The translations under genes and the position numbers were made by a program. Of a stretch of DNA of 64,000 nt, positions 17,523 through 26,544 are shown in pieces (position 1 is the first letter of the stretch; the number at the start of each line of letters is the position of its first letter). The notes beneath the pieces are model-generated. The model worked only from the letters and a program-made list of their open reading frames with translations. It did not search any database and was not told the DNA's origin. This DNA comes from JAPLJM01 sp963708515. Lineage in GTDB: Bacteria > Desulfobacterota > Syntrophia > Syntrophales > Fen-1087. Location: NCBI GenBank assembly GCA_963708515.1, contig CAVPSX010000002.1, positions 113,796 through 177,795 on the forward strand. Reading direction: 5' to 3'.

Positions 17523-18446
17523 ATGAGGCTGATGAAAAAAGATCTTTTAGGGATGAAGGACCTCTCGGTTGATGAAATCAATCTGATTCTGGATACGGCG
17601 GAATCCTTCATCGAGGTGTCCACTCGGGAAATCAAGAAAGTTCCAACACTGCGCGGCAAGATGATCATCAATCTTTTTATGGAACCCAGCACGCGGACAC
17701 GGACATCCTTTGAAATCGCCGGGAAGCGGCTCAGTGCGGATACGATCAACATTTCCGCGTCCACCAGCAGCGCCGTCAAAGGGGAGACGCTCATCGACAT
17801 GGCCCGGAATCTGGAGGCCATGAATCCGGACATCATTGTGATCCGCCACAGCGCCTCCGGGTCGCCCCATCTGTTGGCGAAGCGGATCAGGCCGTCTGTC
17901 ATCAATGCCGGCGACGGCGCCCATGAACATCCCACCCAGGCCCTGCTGGACATGATGACCATCAGAGCGAAAAAAGGGCGGATCGACGGCCTGAAGGTGG
18001 CCATTGTCGGCGATATCACCCACAGCCGCGTGGCCCGGTCCAACATTTACGGCCTGACCCGGATGGGGGCACAGGTGACCGTGGCGGGACCGGCGACGAT
18101 GCTTCCACGATTTATAGAACAGATGGGGGTGACGGTGCATCACCGCATCGAAGAGGCTATCCGGGGCGCCGATATCATCATGATGCTGCGGATCCAGACA
18201 GAGCGGGAGCATCAGAATATTTTCCCATCTTTGCGCGAATATGCAAAATATTTCTGCCTGAACCGGAACAACATCCGGCTGGCCGAGGACGACGTGCTGG
18301 TCATGCATCCGGGGCCGATCAACCGGGGGGTCGAAATTGCCCCGGAGATCGCCGACGGACCGGCTTCCGTGATTCTCGAACAGGTGACCAACGGCGTGGC
18401 GGTCCGGATGGCATTGCTTTACTTATTATCCGGAGGCAAATCATGA
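17523..18446 (+). CDS. pyrB: aspartate carbamoyltransferase catalytic subunit
   Basis: Makes carbamoyl-aspartate from carbamoyl phosphate and aspartate, the committed step of pyrimidine synthesis. It is 307 aa. The carbamoyl-phosphate site FMEPSTRTRTSFE is near residue 54 and HPTQALLDMMTI near 135. The C-terminal HPGPINRGVEIAPE is standard. It starts 12 bp after pyrR. No pyrI regulatory subunit is nearby. The TGA stop at 18444-18446 is the first codon-sized piece of a repeat element. Confidence 0.96.
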   Translation: MRLMKKDLLGMKDLSVDEINLILDTAESFIEVSTREIKKVPTLRGKMIINLFMEPSTRTRTSFEIAGKRLSADTINISASTSSAVKGETLIDMARNLEAMNPDIIVIRHSASGSPHLLAKRIRPSVINAGDGAHEHPTQALLDMMTIRAKKGRIDGLKVAIVGDITHSRVARSNIYGLTRMGAQVTVAGPATMLPRFIEQMGVTVHHRIEEAIRGADIIMMLRIQTEREHQNIFPSLREYAKYFCLNRNNIRLAEDDVLVMHPGPINRGVEIAPEIADGPASVILEQVTNGVAVRMALLYLLSGGKS

Positions 18447-18613
18447 CGACTTCGTAAAAAGACCGGATGCTCAAGTTGCGCCGCATCACTCGTCATTGCG
18501 GCGTACGCCAAGTACGCCTCATTTGGATGGGGACACGACTCTGTCGTGTCCCCATGCGCCTTGCCGGAGCCTGCCCCAGCGAAAGTCGGGGGAACTTTTT
18601 ATGAAGCCGTCGC
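18444..18613. repeat. interspersed inverted-repeat element, family 1, copy 2, with an inner hairpin insert
   Basis: It starts TGACGACTTCGTAAAAAG and ends with CTTTTTATGAAGCCGTC (18595-18611), matching copy 1 at 8624-8752. The inner hairpin arms are GGCGTAC (18500-18506) and GTACGCC (18512-18518). Compared with copy 1, the closing T-A pair has become C-G, so the pairing is conserved. This copy carries extra sequence with a perfect 11-bp stem, GGGGACACGAC (18529-18539) and GTCGTGTCCCC (18543-18553). It separates pyrB from pyrC. Confidence 0.85.
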
Positions 18614-18656
18614 GGTTATTAAATGTCATGATAATATCTGACAGGAGCATCAAATC

Positions 18657-19961
18657 ATGAGATTATTACTGCGGGGGGGGCGGATTGTTGACCCCTCCCA
18701 GATGATTGACGAGAAAATGGATATTCTGATTGAGAACGGCAGAATTGTACGGACGGACAGGAATATCTACAAATCGAAAACCCAAACCGGGGACGACGCC
18801 TCCTCGACCCTTAAAGTTCTTGATCTGCGGGGAAAAATCGTCGTTCCGGGTTTGATCGACATGCACACCCATCTGCGTGAGCCGGGATTTGAGTACAAGG
18901 AGACCATTCAAACGGGATGCGAATCGGCGGCGGCGGGAGGCTTTACCGCCTTGGCCTGCATGCCCAATACGAATCCCGTCAACGACAACCGTTCCGTGAC
19001 CGAGTTCATCATCCGCAAGGCCCGGGAATGCAATGTCTGTCATGTCTATCCGGTCGCCGCGATCAGCCGGAGGTCCGAAGGCGCCGCGCTGGCCGAATTC
19101 TGGGATCTCAAGGACGCCGGCGCCATGGCATTTTCAGACGACGGCAAGCCGGTGATGAACGCCGCGCTGATGCGCCGGGCGATGGAATATGCCTGTTCTC
19201 TGGACAGGACCGTGATTTCTCACTGTGAAGACCTTCATTTAACGGCGGGAGGGGTCATAAATGAGGGATTCGTGGCCACGGAGCTGGGTCTGCAGGGAAT
19301 TCCGAGTGTGGCCGAGGAGGTGATGGCGGCCCGGGACATATTACTTGCCGAGTTTACGGAGACGGCCATTCATATCGCCCATGTGAGCACCGCCGGGACC
19401 GTCCGCCTGATCCGGGAGGCCAGGGCGAGAGGCATCCGCGTGACCGCCGAAACCGCTCCGCATTATTTTACGCTGACCGATGAAGCGGTCCGTGAGTTTG
19501 ACGTCCATGCCAAGGTGAACCCCCCGCTGCGGGGTGCAGAGGATGTGGCTGCGATCAGGGAAGGTCTGCGCGACGGCACGATTGATGTCATCGCCAGCGA
19601 TCATGCACCTCATGCTGAGACGGACAAGGATGTGGAATTCGATGACGCCGCTTTCGGAATGGTTGGCCTGGAAACGGCGCTGGGTTTGAGTCTCAAGCTT
19701 GTCGCGGACGGCATTCTCACCTTGGGCCAGTTGATCATGAAGATGAGCACAGCTCCCGCACGGATTCTGAAAGTTTCCGGGGGGACCTTGAAACCGGGCT
19801 CAGAAGCCGATGTGACCGTTATCGACCCGGCCGCTGTCTGGACGGTGGACCGAACCCGTTTCCGTTCGCGGGGCCGCAACACGCCCTTTCACGGCTGGGA
19901 CATGAAGGGGAAAGCCCGGATGACCATTGTGTGCGGCGAAATCAAGTACCGGGAAGAATGA
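18657..19961 (+). CDS. pyrC: dihydroorotase PyrC (class I)
   Basis: Cyclises carbamoyl-aspartate to dihydroorotate. It is 434 aa. The zinc-site stretch DMHTHLREPGFEYKETIQTG is near residue 67, with SDDGKPVMN, the conserved VISHCED, and VIASDHAPHA near residue 316. The N-terminal beta part MRLLLRGGRIVDPSQ is usual. The gene follows pyrB across the repeat element and its stop overlaps the recO start. Confidence 0.95.
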   Translation: MRLLLRGGRIVDPSQMIDEKMDILIENGRIVRTDRNIYKSKTQTGDDASSTLKVLDLRGKIVVPGLIDMHTHLREPGFEYKETIQTGCESAAAGGFTALACMPNTNPVNDNRSVTEFIIRKARECNVCHVYPVAAISRRSEGAALAEFWDLKDAGAMAFSDDGKPVMNAALMRRAMEYACSLDRTVISHCEDLHLTAGGVINEGFVATELGLQGIPSVAEEVMAARDILLAEFTETAIHIAHVSTAGTVRLIREARARGIRVTAETAPHYFTLTDEAVREFDVHAKVNPPLRGAEDVAAIREGLRDGTIDVIASDHAPHAETDKDVEFDDAAFGMVGLETALGLSLKLVADGILTLGQLIMKMSTAPARILKVSGGTLKPGSEADVTVIDPAAVWTVDRTRFRSRGRNTPFHGWDMKGKARMTIVCGEIKYREE

Positions 19962-20731
19962 ATACGCGCACGATCCACAAAACGGAAGCCATTCTCCTGC
20001 GCTCCCTTGACTACGGCGAATCAGACCGGATTGTCACCTTCTACACCCGCGACTACGGAAAGCTGCGCGGGATCGCCAAAGGGGCCCGGCGCAGCCGCAA
20101 ACGCTTTGCCAACGCCCTCGAACTTTTCTGTTGTTCTCAGATCGTCTTTTCCCGGAAGGGCCGTGACAGTTTCGCGCTCATCGAAGAAAGCCGCGTCCAC
20201 CGTCATTTTGAAAATATCCGTCAGGACCTCGAGAAAACGCTCATGTCTTCCTATCTGATCGACTTAACGGATCAGTTTACGTGGGAGGACAAGAAGAGCG
20301 CGGAACTGTTTCAGTCGCTGCATGATTTTCTAGTGCAGATCGACAGCGGCGATTGCACCGAGGCCCTGCTGCGTTTTTTTGAAATCCGCCTGCTCAAGTG
20401 TACCGGCTATCAACCTGTGCTGGACCGGTGTGTGGCCTGTCAGGCGCCCGTGAACGGCGCCGATGTTTATCAGTTCCACGTTCGTGACGGCGGTATCCGT
20501 TGCGGCGCCTGCCACCAACCCGCCGGGGCTTCCCTGCCCGTCTCGCCCGGAACCGTGAAGACCCTGCTCATGAGCCGGGATATTGAATTCGCAAAGATGA
20601 ACCGGTTGCTCATGTCGGAGCGTTCCATCCAGGAAAGCAGGAACATGCTGATGCACTTTATCCGGCACCTGCTTGGCAAGGAACTGACGTCCCTGCAGGT
20701 CTTCCATCAGATCCGCAAAATCGGCCTGTAG
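19958..20731 (+). CDS. recO: DNA repair protein RecO
   Basis: Recombination mediator acting with RecR and RecF. It is 257 aa from the ATG at 19958, which overlaps the pyrC stop (ATGA) and gives the usual start TIHKTEAILLRSLDYGESDR. An OB-fold N-terminus is followed by a helical part with the zinc-finger cysteines DRCVACQAP and GGIRCGACH. Nine extra in-frame codons upstream lie inside pyrC and are not used here. Confidence 0.93.
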   Translation: MNTRTIHKTEAILLRSLDYGESDRIVTFYTRDYGKLRGIAKGARRSRKRFANALELFCCSQIVFSRKGRDSFALIEESRVHRHFENIRQDLEKTLMSSYLIDLTDQFTWEDKKSAELFQSLHDFLVQIDSGDCTEALLRFFEIRLLKCTGYQPVLDRCVACQAPVNGADVYQFHVRDGGIRCGACHQPAGASLPVSPGTVKTLLMSRDIEFAKMNRLLMSERSIQESRNMLMHFIRHLLGKELTSLQVFHQIRKIGL

Positions 20732-20748
20732 GAAAATTAGGGGACGCT

Positions 20749-20784
20749 CGCTTCCGCTATTTGCCCGATTTCCCTGTGTAGATC
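20749..20784. repeat. short sequence shared with 55749-55786
   Basis: The stretch CGCTTCCGCTATTTGCCCGA and the following TTTCCCTGTGTAGATC recur with few changes at 55749-55786. Both copies are intergenic. It is too short to classify. It may be a remnant of a larger mobile or repeat element. Confidence 0.35.
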
Positions 20785-20821
20785 AACACACCACCATCGC
20801 TGTTTTCAAAAGCTTTTCGTA

Positions 20822-20850
20822 TTGACACCTGTTTTGGCTCATGTTAGAAG
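20822..20850 (+). promoter_or_regulatory. candidate sigma-70 promoter for glyQ-glyS
   Basis: A perfect -35 box TTGACA at 20822-20827 is followed 17 bases later by TAGAAG at 20845-20850, four of six bases matching a -10. It lies in the 340-bp gap before glyQ and upstream of the repeat copy. No transcription start is known. Confidence 0.4.
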
Positions 20851-20867
20851 CACCGAGGGCAAGATGA

Positions 20868-21026
20868 GAGCCTTGCATAACCGGTGAAAAATGGTTCGCA
20901 AGCAGCGAATCAAAGATTTTTCAACTTTCCATAGATTGATTTATTGATTGCAAACATATTTAAGCATTATCAATGTTATAGCAAAAAAGATTTTGAGCCG
21001 CGGCGAATCCATTTTTCAAAGGTCTC
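20868..21026 (+). repeat. interspersed inverted-repeat family 2, long copy A
   Basis: The ends are imperfect inverted repeats: ACCGGTGAAAAATGG at 20880-20894 and CCATTTTTCAAAGGT at 21009-21023. The A/T-rich middle (for example TTGCAAACATATTTAAGC) is shared with copies at 21952-22114 and, in reverse, 43994-44151. The element has no coding capacity and fills the recO-glyQ gap. Confidence 0.8.
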
Positions 21027-21071
21027 AAGATTAAATCAATAGCGATGCGGCTTCAAACGCAGGAGGCAAGC

Positions 21072-21944
21072 GTGACTTTTCAGGAATTGATCATGGCCCT
21101 GGAAAAATACTGGTCCGGACAGGGGTGCGTCATTCAGCAGCCGTACGACCTGGAGGTGGGCGCAGGAACCTTCAACCCGGCGACCTTCCTGCGGGCGCTC
21201 GGACCGGAGCCCTGGAACGTGGCCTATGTGGAACCGTCGCGGCGGCCGACGGATGGACGGTACGGCGAGAATCCGAACCGCCTCCAGCATTATTATCAGT
21301 ATCAGGTAATCATGAAGCCCTCGCCCATGAATATCCAGGAGCTTTACCTCGATTCACTCAGAAGCTTCGGCATCAATCCCCTGGATCACGATATCCGGTT
21401 TGTGGAAGATGACTGGGAATCGCCCACGGTCGGGGCCTGGGGCCTGGGCTGGGAAGTCTGGCTCGACGGCATGGAAATTACCCAGTTCACGTATTTCCAG
21501 CAGGTCGGCGGCATCGACCTGAATCCGATTTGCGCGGAACTGACCTACGGGATCGAACGAATTGCCATGTATATCCAGGGGATTGACACGGTCTATGATC
21601 TGAAATGGAATGACCGCGTGACTTACGGCCAGGTGCATCATCAGGGAGAGGTGGAGTGGTCCACCTACAACTTTGAAATGGCGGATGTGGACATGCTGCG
21701 GAAACTCTTCGATATATACGAAGCCGAAGGCATCCGGACGGCTGAAAGGGGGCTCGTACTGCCCACCTACGACCACTGTCTGAAGTGCTCGCATACCTTC
21801 AATATGCTCAATGCGCGCGGCGCCATCAGCGTGGCCGAACGAACCAGTTATATCGGCCGGGTCCGAAACCTGGCCCGGTTGAGCGCGGAAGGATACCTCA
21901 AACAGAGGGAACAGATGGGATACCCGCTGATCAAGGCGTCATGA
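21072..21944 (+). CDS. glyQ: glycine--tRNA ligase alpha subunit
   Basis: Catalytic subunit of the bacterial alpha2-beta2 glycyl-tRNA synthetase. The start is taken as GTG at 21072 because AGGAGG lies five bases upstream and the protein then begins at TFQELIMALEKYWSGQGCV, as in the family. An ATG nine codons earlier is possible. The sequences RRPTDGRYGENPNRLQHYYQ and WEVWLDGMEITQFTYFQQVG are highly conserved. It is followed by glyS, with a repeat copy between. Confidence 0.95.
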   Translation: MTFQELIMALEKYWSGQGCVIQQPYDLEVGAGTFNPATFLRALGPEPWNVAYVEPSRRPTDGRYGENPNRLQHYYQYQVIMKPSPMNIQELYLDSLRSFGINPLDHDIRFVEDDWESPTVGAWGLGWEVWLDGMEITQFTYFQQVGGIDLNPICAELTYGIERIAMYIQGIDTVYDLKWNDRVTYGQVHHQGEVEWSTYNFEMADVDMLRKLFDIYEAEGIRTAERGLVLPTYDHCLKCSHTFNMLNARGAISVAERTSYIGRVRNLARLSAEGYLKQREQMGYPLIKAS

Positions 21945-21951
21945 ATATCGA

Positions 21952-22114
21952 GAGCTTAATAACCGCTGAAAAATGGTTCGCAAGCGGCAAATCAAAGATT
22001 TTTCGACTTTCCAGACATGAGACTATATTATTGATTTCAAACATACATTAGCATTATCATATTTGAAGCGAAAAAGATTTTGAGCCGCGGCAAGGCCATT
22101 TTTCAAAGGTTTCA
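21952..22114 (+). repeat. interspersed inverted-repeat family 2, long copy B
   Basis: Same orientation as copy A. The left end reads ACCGCTGAAAAATGGTTCGC and the right end CCATTTTTCAAAGGT. The interior contains AAAGATTTTTCGACTTTCCA and GCGAAAAAGATTTTGAGCCG, both near-identical to copy A. It lies between glyQ and glyS and would be transcribed with them. Confidence 0.8.
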
Positions 22115-22136
22115 TGTCGTGAATCTGGAGTGTTGA

Positions 22137-24209
22137 ATGGGCAAGGAACTGTTACTGGAGATCGGAACGGAAGAAATTCCCGCCGCCTTCCTGCCAACGG
22201 CTGAAAAAGACATGGATGAGATGATCCGCAGGGAGTTTGCGGCTTTGCGGATCAGGCACGGCGTGGTCAAAACGATGGCCGCGCCCAGAAGACTTTGCCT
22301 GTACGTAGCGGATGTGGCCGAAAAACAGGACGACCAGGTTGTGGAAAAACTGGGGCCGGCTGTGCGGGTTGCTTTCGATGAGCAGGGGCAGCCCACCCGA
22401 GCCGCCCTCGGGTTTGCCAAAGGTCAGGGTCTCGCATTTTCGGATATCCGGCGCATGGCGACCGACAAGGGGGAATATCTCCTGGTCCGGAAGGAAATCG
22501 CCGGAGAGGTAACGGAGAAGCTTTTGCCGGATCTGCTCGCCCGCTTCATCCCTGCCATCCCTTTTAAAAAATCCATGCGCTGGTCCCATTTCGAAATGCG
22601 TTTTGCCCGCCCGATCCACTGGATCGTCGCGCTGTTCGGCGGAGAAACGGTTGATTTCCGGATCGAGAATATCCGAAGCGGGAACCGGACATTCGGCCAC
22701 CGTTTCATGAGCCCGAAATTCTCTGTTGTCAAAGACTTCAAGGATTACCTGGCCGTAACGCGGGAAAACTTCGTGATCGTCGATCCTCAGGAAAGAAAAA
22801 AGATCATCCGGGAGGATACGGCCAGGGCGGCCGCCGCCGTGTCCGGCCAGGTGCTCTGCCATGACGCCCTGTTGCAGGAGGTGACCTATCTGACGGAATA
22901 CCCCAGCGTGGTCTGCGGAAGCTTCGATCGGGAATACCTGAGCATCCCCAAGGAGGTGCTGGTCACCACCATGATGTCGCATCAGAAATACTTTCCGGTG
23001 ATCGATGAGACGGGAAAGCTGCTTCCTCACTTCCTTACAGTCAACAATACACTGCCCCGTGATCCTGCGGTGGTGGCCCGCGGAAACGAAAAGGTTATCC
23101 GCGCCCGGCTGGCCGACGCGGCGTTCTTTTTCGATGAAGACCGGAAAATACCCCTGGACCGCCGCGTGGAGGACCTGAAAAAAGTGACTTTTCACACGTT
23201 GCTGGGGACATCCTATGAAAAGGTCATGCGGTTCCGGGAGCTGGCGGCGGCGATAGCCGCTCAAATCCGGCCCGGCCTGAAGGAAACAGTCGACCGGACG
23301 GCAGTCCTGGCCAAGGCTGATCTGGATACTCAGATGGTCTGCGAGTTTACAGAGCTTCAGGGCGTCATGGGGCGCGAATACGCCCTGCTGGCCGGTGAAG
23401 ATCCCGTGGTGGCCGCAGCCGTCTACGAACACTACCTGCCCACAGCGGCGGGCGGCGTCCTTCCGGAAACCGATGAAGGGGCCATTGTCAGCATCGCCGA
23501 CAAACTCGACACGATCGTGGGTTTATTCGGTGTCAACCTGATTCCGACCGGCGCCGCGGATCCTTACGCCCTGCGACGCCAGGCCCTCGGCATTATCAAT
23601 ATTATCCTCCACAAGAAGTATCCGCTGACGCTGACGGACTGGATTGATAAAAGCCTGGCCATCCTGGACGGCAAGCTCAAGCGGCCGGCCGATGAGGTTC
23701 GGTCCGATGTGCAGGAATTCTTTCGCGCCCGGTTCGAGAATCTGCTGATTTCCCAGGGACATCCCTATGATGTGGTGGGAGCCGTTCTAACTGCGGGCGC
23801 CGCGCGTCTGGTTGACGCCGTGCAGAAAATAGAAGCGATGGAGGCCTTCAAGTCTCACGATGATTTTCAACCTCTGGCCATTGCCTTCAAGCGCGTGGGC
23901 AATATCCTGAAAGATTTCCGGGGCGGCGCAGTTGACCCTGCCCTGTTTGAAGGAGAAGCGGAAAAAACCCTCCACGGGGCCTGTCGGGCCATCGGCGAAA
24001 TCGCCATCAGGCAGATTGCCGGCGGGGATTATGCGCAGGCCCTGGTCCAACTGGCCCGTCTGCGCAAGCCCGTGGATGCGTTTTTTGACGCCGTTCTGGT
24101 CATGGCCAAGGACGAAAAAGTGAAATTAAACAGGCTGTCCCTGTTGAAAGAAGTTTCCGATTTGTTTCATCGGATTGCTGACTTTTCAAAAATTGTCACA
24201 GAAGTTTAG
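22137..24209 (+). CDS. glyS: glycine--tRNA ligase beta subunit
   Basis: Beta subunit with tRNA-binding roles, 690 aa, normal length. It begins MGKELLLEIGTEEIPAAFLP, the family signature, and contains LGFAKGQG, MMSHQKYFPV, ARLADAAFFFDEDRK and TGAADPYALRRQALGII. It is read in one piece without disruption. Confidence 0.96.
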   Translation: MGKELLLEIGTEEIPAAFLPTAEKDMDEMIRREFAALRIRHGVVKTMAAPRRLCLYVADVAEKQDDQVVEKLGPAVRVAFDEQGQPTRAALGFAKGQGLAFSDIRRMATDKGEYLLVRKEIAGEVTEKLLPDLLARFIPAIPFKKSMRWSHFEMRFARPIHWIVALFGGETVDFRIENIRSGNRTFGHRFMSPKFSVVKDFKDYLAVTRENFVIVDPQERKKIIREDTARAAAAVSGQVLCHDALLQEVTYLTEYPSVVCGSFDREYLSIPKEVLVTTMMSHQKYFPVIDETGKLLPHFLTVNNTLPRDPAVVARGNEKVIRARLADAAFFFDEDRKIPLDRRVEDLKKVTFHTLLGTSYEKVMRFRELAAAIAAQIRPGLKETVDRTAVLAKADLDTQMVCEFTELQGVMGREYALLAGEDPVVAAAVYEHYLPTAAGGVLPETDEGAIVSIADKLDTIVGLFGVNLIPTGAADPYALRRQALGIINIILHKKYPLTLTDWIDKSLAILDGKLKRPADEVRSDVQEFFRARFENLLISQGHPYDVVGAVLTAGAARLVDAVQKIEAMEAFKSHDDFQPLAIAFKRVGNILKDFRGGAVDPALFEGEAEKTLHGACRAIGEIAIRQIAGGDYAQALVQLARLRKPVDAFFDAVLVMAKDEKVKLNRLSLLKEVSDLFHRIADFSKIVTEV

Positions 24210-24227
24210 GAGCGAGAAAGGCAACCT

Positions 24228-25061
24228 ATGTCAGCACATATTGCATTAGCAACTCCTGATATCAGTCGGCTGGAAGAGCAACTCATCATTCGCAAACGGC
24301 TCCAGGACATCACCAATCGGATCCATGCGGCTCAGAACATCAAGCAGATCCTCGTGGACTTGAGAGACGGGATACTGTCCCTCTTCGACGCCCATGCCAT
24401 CACGATCTATGTGGTGGACAAGCTTCGCAACGAAATTTATTCGATGTTTCTGGTCGGTTCCGAGATCCGGGAGATCCGTGTCGCCACCAACAACAAGAGC
24501 ATCGCCGGTTATGTGGCCAATACGGGCAACAGCATCAATATCGCCGACGCCTACGAGACGAACGAACTGAAAAAGATCCATCCGGACCTGAGTTTTGATC
24601 CCAGCTGGGATAAAAAAACGGGTTTCCGGACCCGCCAGATTCTGGCGGCGCCGATCTTCCATAACAAGACCCTCATGGGCGTCGTTCAAATCCTCAACAA
24701 GAAGAAGGCGACGGGCGGGTTCTCAGACGATGAGGCCGGTTTTCTCAAGGAGATTTGCGAGGTCCTGGGCGTTGCCTTCTATAACCATGAACGCTTCGCC
24801 CGCAGGCGGAAAACAAAGTTCGATTATCTCATCAACCGGGGACTGCTCAAGGAAGAAGAACTGGACAGCGCCTGGGATGAGTCCCGGGATCAGAAGGAGA
24901 CCATGGAATCCTTCCTGAGCAGGAAATACAAGATATCCAAGGAGGATATGGGGAAGGGTTTTGAAGAATTCTACCGCTGCAAGTTTGAGCAGTTCAATGA
25001 CAAGCAGCCCATACCGGTCGATCTGTTGAAAAATCTCAGGAAGGAATACCTCTGCCCGTGA
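24228..25061 (+). CDS. GAF domain plus start of a GspE/PilB-type ATPase (5' part of a frameshifted gene)
   Basis: A 277-aa reading frame. About residues 15-190 form a GAF domain (HAITIYVVDKLRNEIYSMF, RQILAAPIFHNKTLMGVVQI). The rest looks like the start of the T2SSE/MshEN N-terminal domain of a secretion ATPase (FEQFNDKQPIPVDLLKNLRK). It stops at TGA after TACCTCTGCCCG. Removing one C from the CCC at 25055-25057 joins it to the next frame as YLCRELWVPLEKKEG, the normal continuation of the domain. The two ORFs are therefore best read as one gene with a one-base shift, by error or mutation. Confidence 0.8.
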   Translation: MSAHIALATPDISRLEEQLIIRKRLQDITNRIHAAQNIKQILVDLRDGILSLFDAHAITIYVVDKLRNEIYSMFLVGSEIREIRVATNNKSIAGYVANTGNSINIADAYETNELKKIHPDLSFDPSWDKKTGFRTRQILAAPIFHNKTLMGVVQILNKKKATGGFSDDEAGFLKEICEVLGVAFYNHERFARRRKTKFDYLINRGLLKEEELDSAWDESRDQKETMESFLSRKYKISKEDMGKGFEEFYRCKFEQFNDKQPIPVDLLKNLRKEYLCP

Positions 25062-25062
25062 A

Positions 25063-26526
25063 TTGTGGGTTCCCCTGGAGAAAAAGGAGGGAATCCTCCG
25101 TATTCTGGTGGATGATCCGAACAATATTCTGAAGCGGGATACCATTGAAGGTCTGCTGAGGACCAAGGCGGTCCGGTATGACGTCGCCTTACCGGAAGAC
25201 ATCATCAAATATATCAATTATTTTTACCAGTCGCCGGAAGACGAATCCACCATTAAAGACCTTCTGGGGAAAATGGACGCAGAAGAGGAGACGGAAGATG
25301 AAGGAGGGGAAGTGGTCACGGAGTCGGACAGCGTGATCATGCAGCTCGTGAATAAAGTCATCAACGACGCCTTCAACCGACGCTCATCGGACATTCATAT
25401 CGAACCCAATGTGGGCAAGAAGAATGTCGAGGTCCGATACCGCGTGGACGGCGACTGCGCCCTTTATCAGACGCTTCCCTACAGCTACCGGGCGGCCATG
25501 ATCTCCCGGATCAAGATCATGTCCAATCTGGACATTACCGTCAGAAGAATCCCTCAGGACGGCAAGATTAAATTCAGGCGGCCCAACGGCGATGAGATCG
25601 AACTGCGCGTTGCCACGATCCCCACCCAGGGGGGGGTGGAAGATGTGGTCATGAGAATCCTGGCCAAGGGGACGACCATGCCGCTGGATGCCATGGGGTT
25701 GTCTGAGCGCAACCACAAGGAAATGTTGAGCATCCTAAGTAAACCCTACGGGATGATCCTCGTCGTGGGGCCCACGGGTTCGGGGAAGACGACGACGCTG
25801 CATGCGGCCCTGGCCTACATCAACAAGCCGGACCGCAAGATCTGGACGGCGGAGGACCCTGTGGAGATAACCCAGTACGGCCTGCGCCAGGTGCAGGTGC
25901 AGCCCAAGATCGGGTTTGATTTCGCCGCCGCCATGCGGGCCTTCCTGCGGGCGGACCCCGACGTCATCATGGTAGGTGAAATGCGAGATTTTGAAACGGC
26001 CAAGACGGGTGTGGAAGCCTCCCTGACCGGTCACCTCGTTTTCAGCACACTGCACACCAACAGCGCGCCCGAAACCATCACGCGTCTGCTGGATATGGGA
26101 ATCGACCCGCTGAATTTCGCCGACGCACTTCTGGGCATTCTGGCCCAGCGGCTTGTGCGAACGCTCTGCAAGAGCTGCAGGGAGGCCTTTCATCCGAGCC
26201 CCGACGAATTCGAGGAAGTGGTCGAAAGCTACGGCCGCGAACAGTTCGAAAAACTCAATATCCCCTATACGGACGATCTGGTTCTGTATCGGCCCAAAGG
26301 CTGTGATGCCTGCGATAAATCGGGGTACAGGGGGCGCATGGGCATTCATGAACTATTGGTCGGTACCGACGAAATCAAGAGGCTGATTCAGAAACATGCG
26401 ACGGTGGAAGAAATGCGCAATGTTGCCATCGCGCAGGGCATGACGACACTGCTGCAGGACGGTATTTTCAAATCACTCAAGGGGTTCACGGACTTCAAGC
26501 AGGTCCGGCGGGTGTGCATCAAGTAG
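25063..26526 (+). CDS. GspE/PilB-type secretion ATPase (3' part of a frameshifted gene)
   Basis: A 487-aa frame with the core of a type II secretion/type IV pilus assembly ATPase. Visible are the end of the N domain (PLEKKEGILRILVDDPNN), the stretch RRSSDIHIEPN, Walker A GPTGSGKTTT, the Asp box EDPVEIT, Walker B DPDVIMVGEMRD, the His box FSTLHTNSAPET and a zinc site CKSC...CDACDKSGYRG. The TTG at 25063 is only the first start-like codon in this frame. The true start is probably that of the GAF frame. It is a second ATPase of this family, separate from gspE at 29628-31418, and its partner machine is not in the window. Confidence 0.85.
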   Translation: MWVPLEKKEGILRILVDDPNNILKRDTIEGLLRTKAVRYDVALPEDIIKYINYFYQSPEDESTIKDLLGKMDAEEETEDEGGEVVTESDSVIMQLVNKVINDAFNRRSSDIHIEPNVGKKNVEVRYRVDGDCALYQTLPYSYRAAMISRIKIMSNLDITVRRIPQDGKIKFRRPNGDEIELRVATIPTQGGVEDVVMRILAKGTTMPLDAMGLSERNHKEMLSILSKPYGMILVVGPTGSGKTTTLHAALAYINKPDRKIWTAEDPVEITQYGLRQVQVQPKIGFDFAAAMRAFLRADPDVIMVGEMRDFETAKTGVEASLTGHLVFSTLHTNSAPETITRLLDMGIDPLNFADALLGILAQRLVRTLCKSCREAFHPSPDEFEEVVESYGREQFEKLNIPYTDDLVLYRPKGCDACDKSGYRGRMGIHELLVGTDEIKRLIQKHATVEEMRNVAIAQGMTTLLQDGIFKSLKGFTDFKQVRRVCIK

Positions 26527-26544
26527 AAAAAAGCTCTCGTTATT

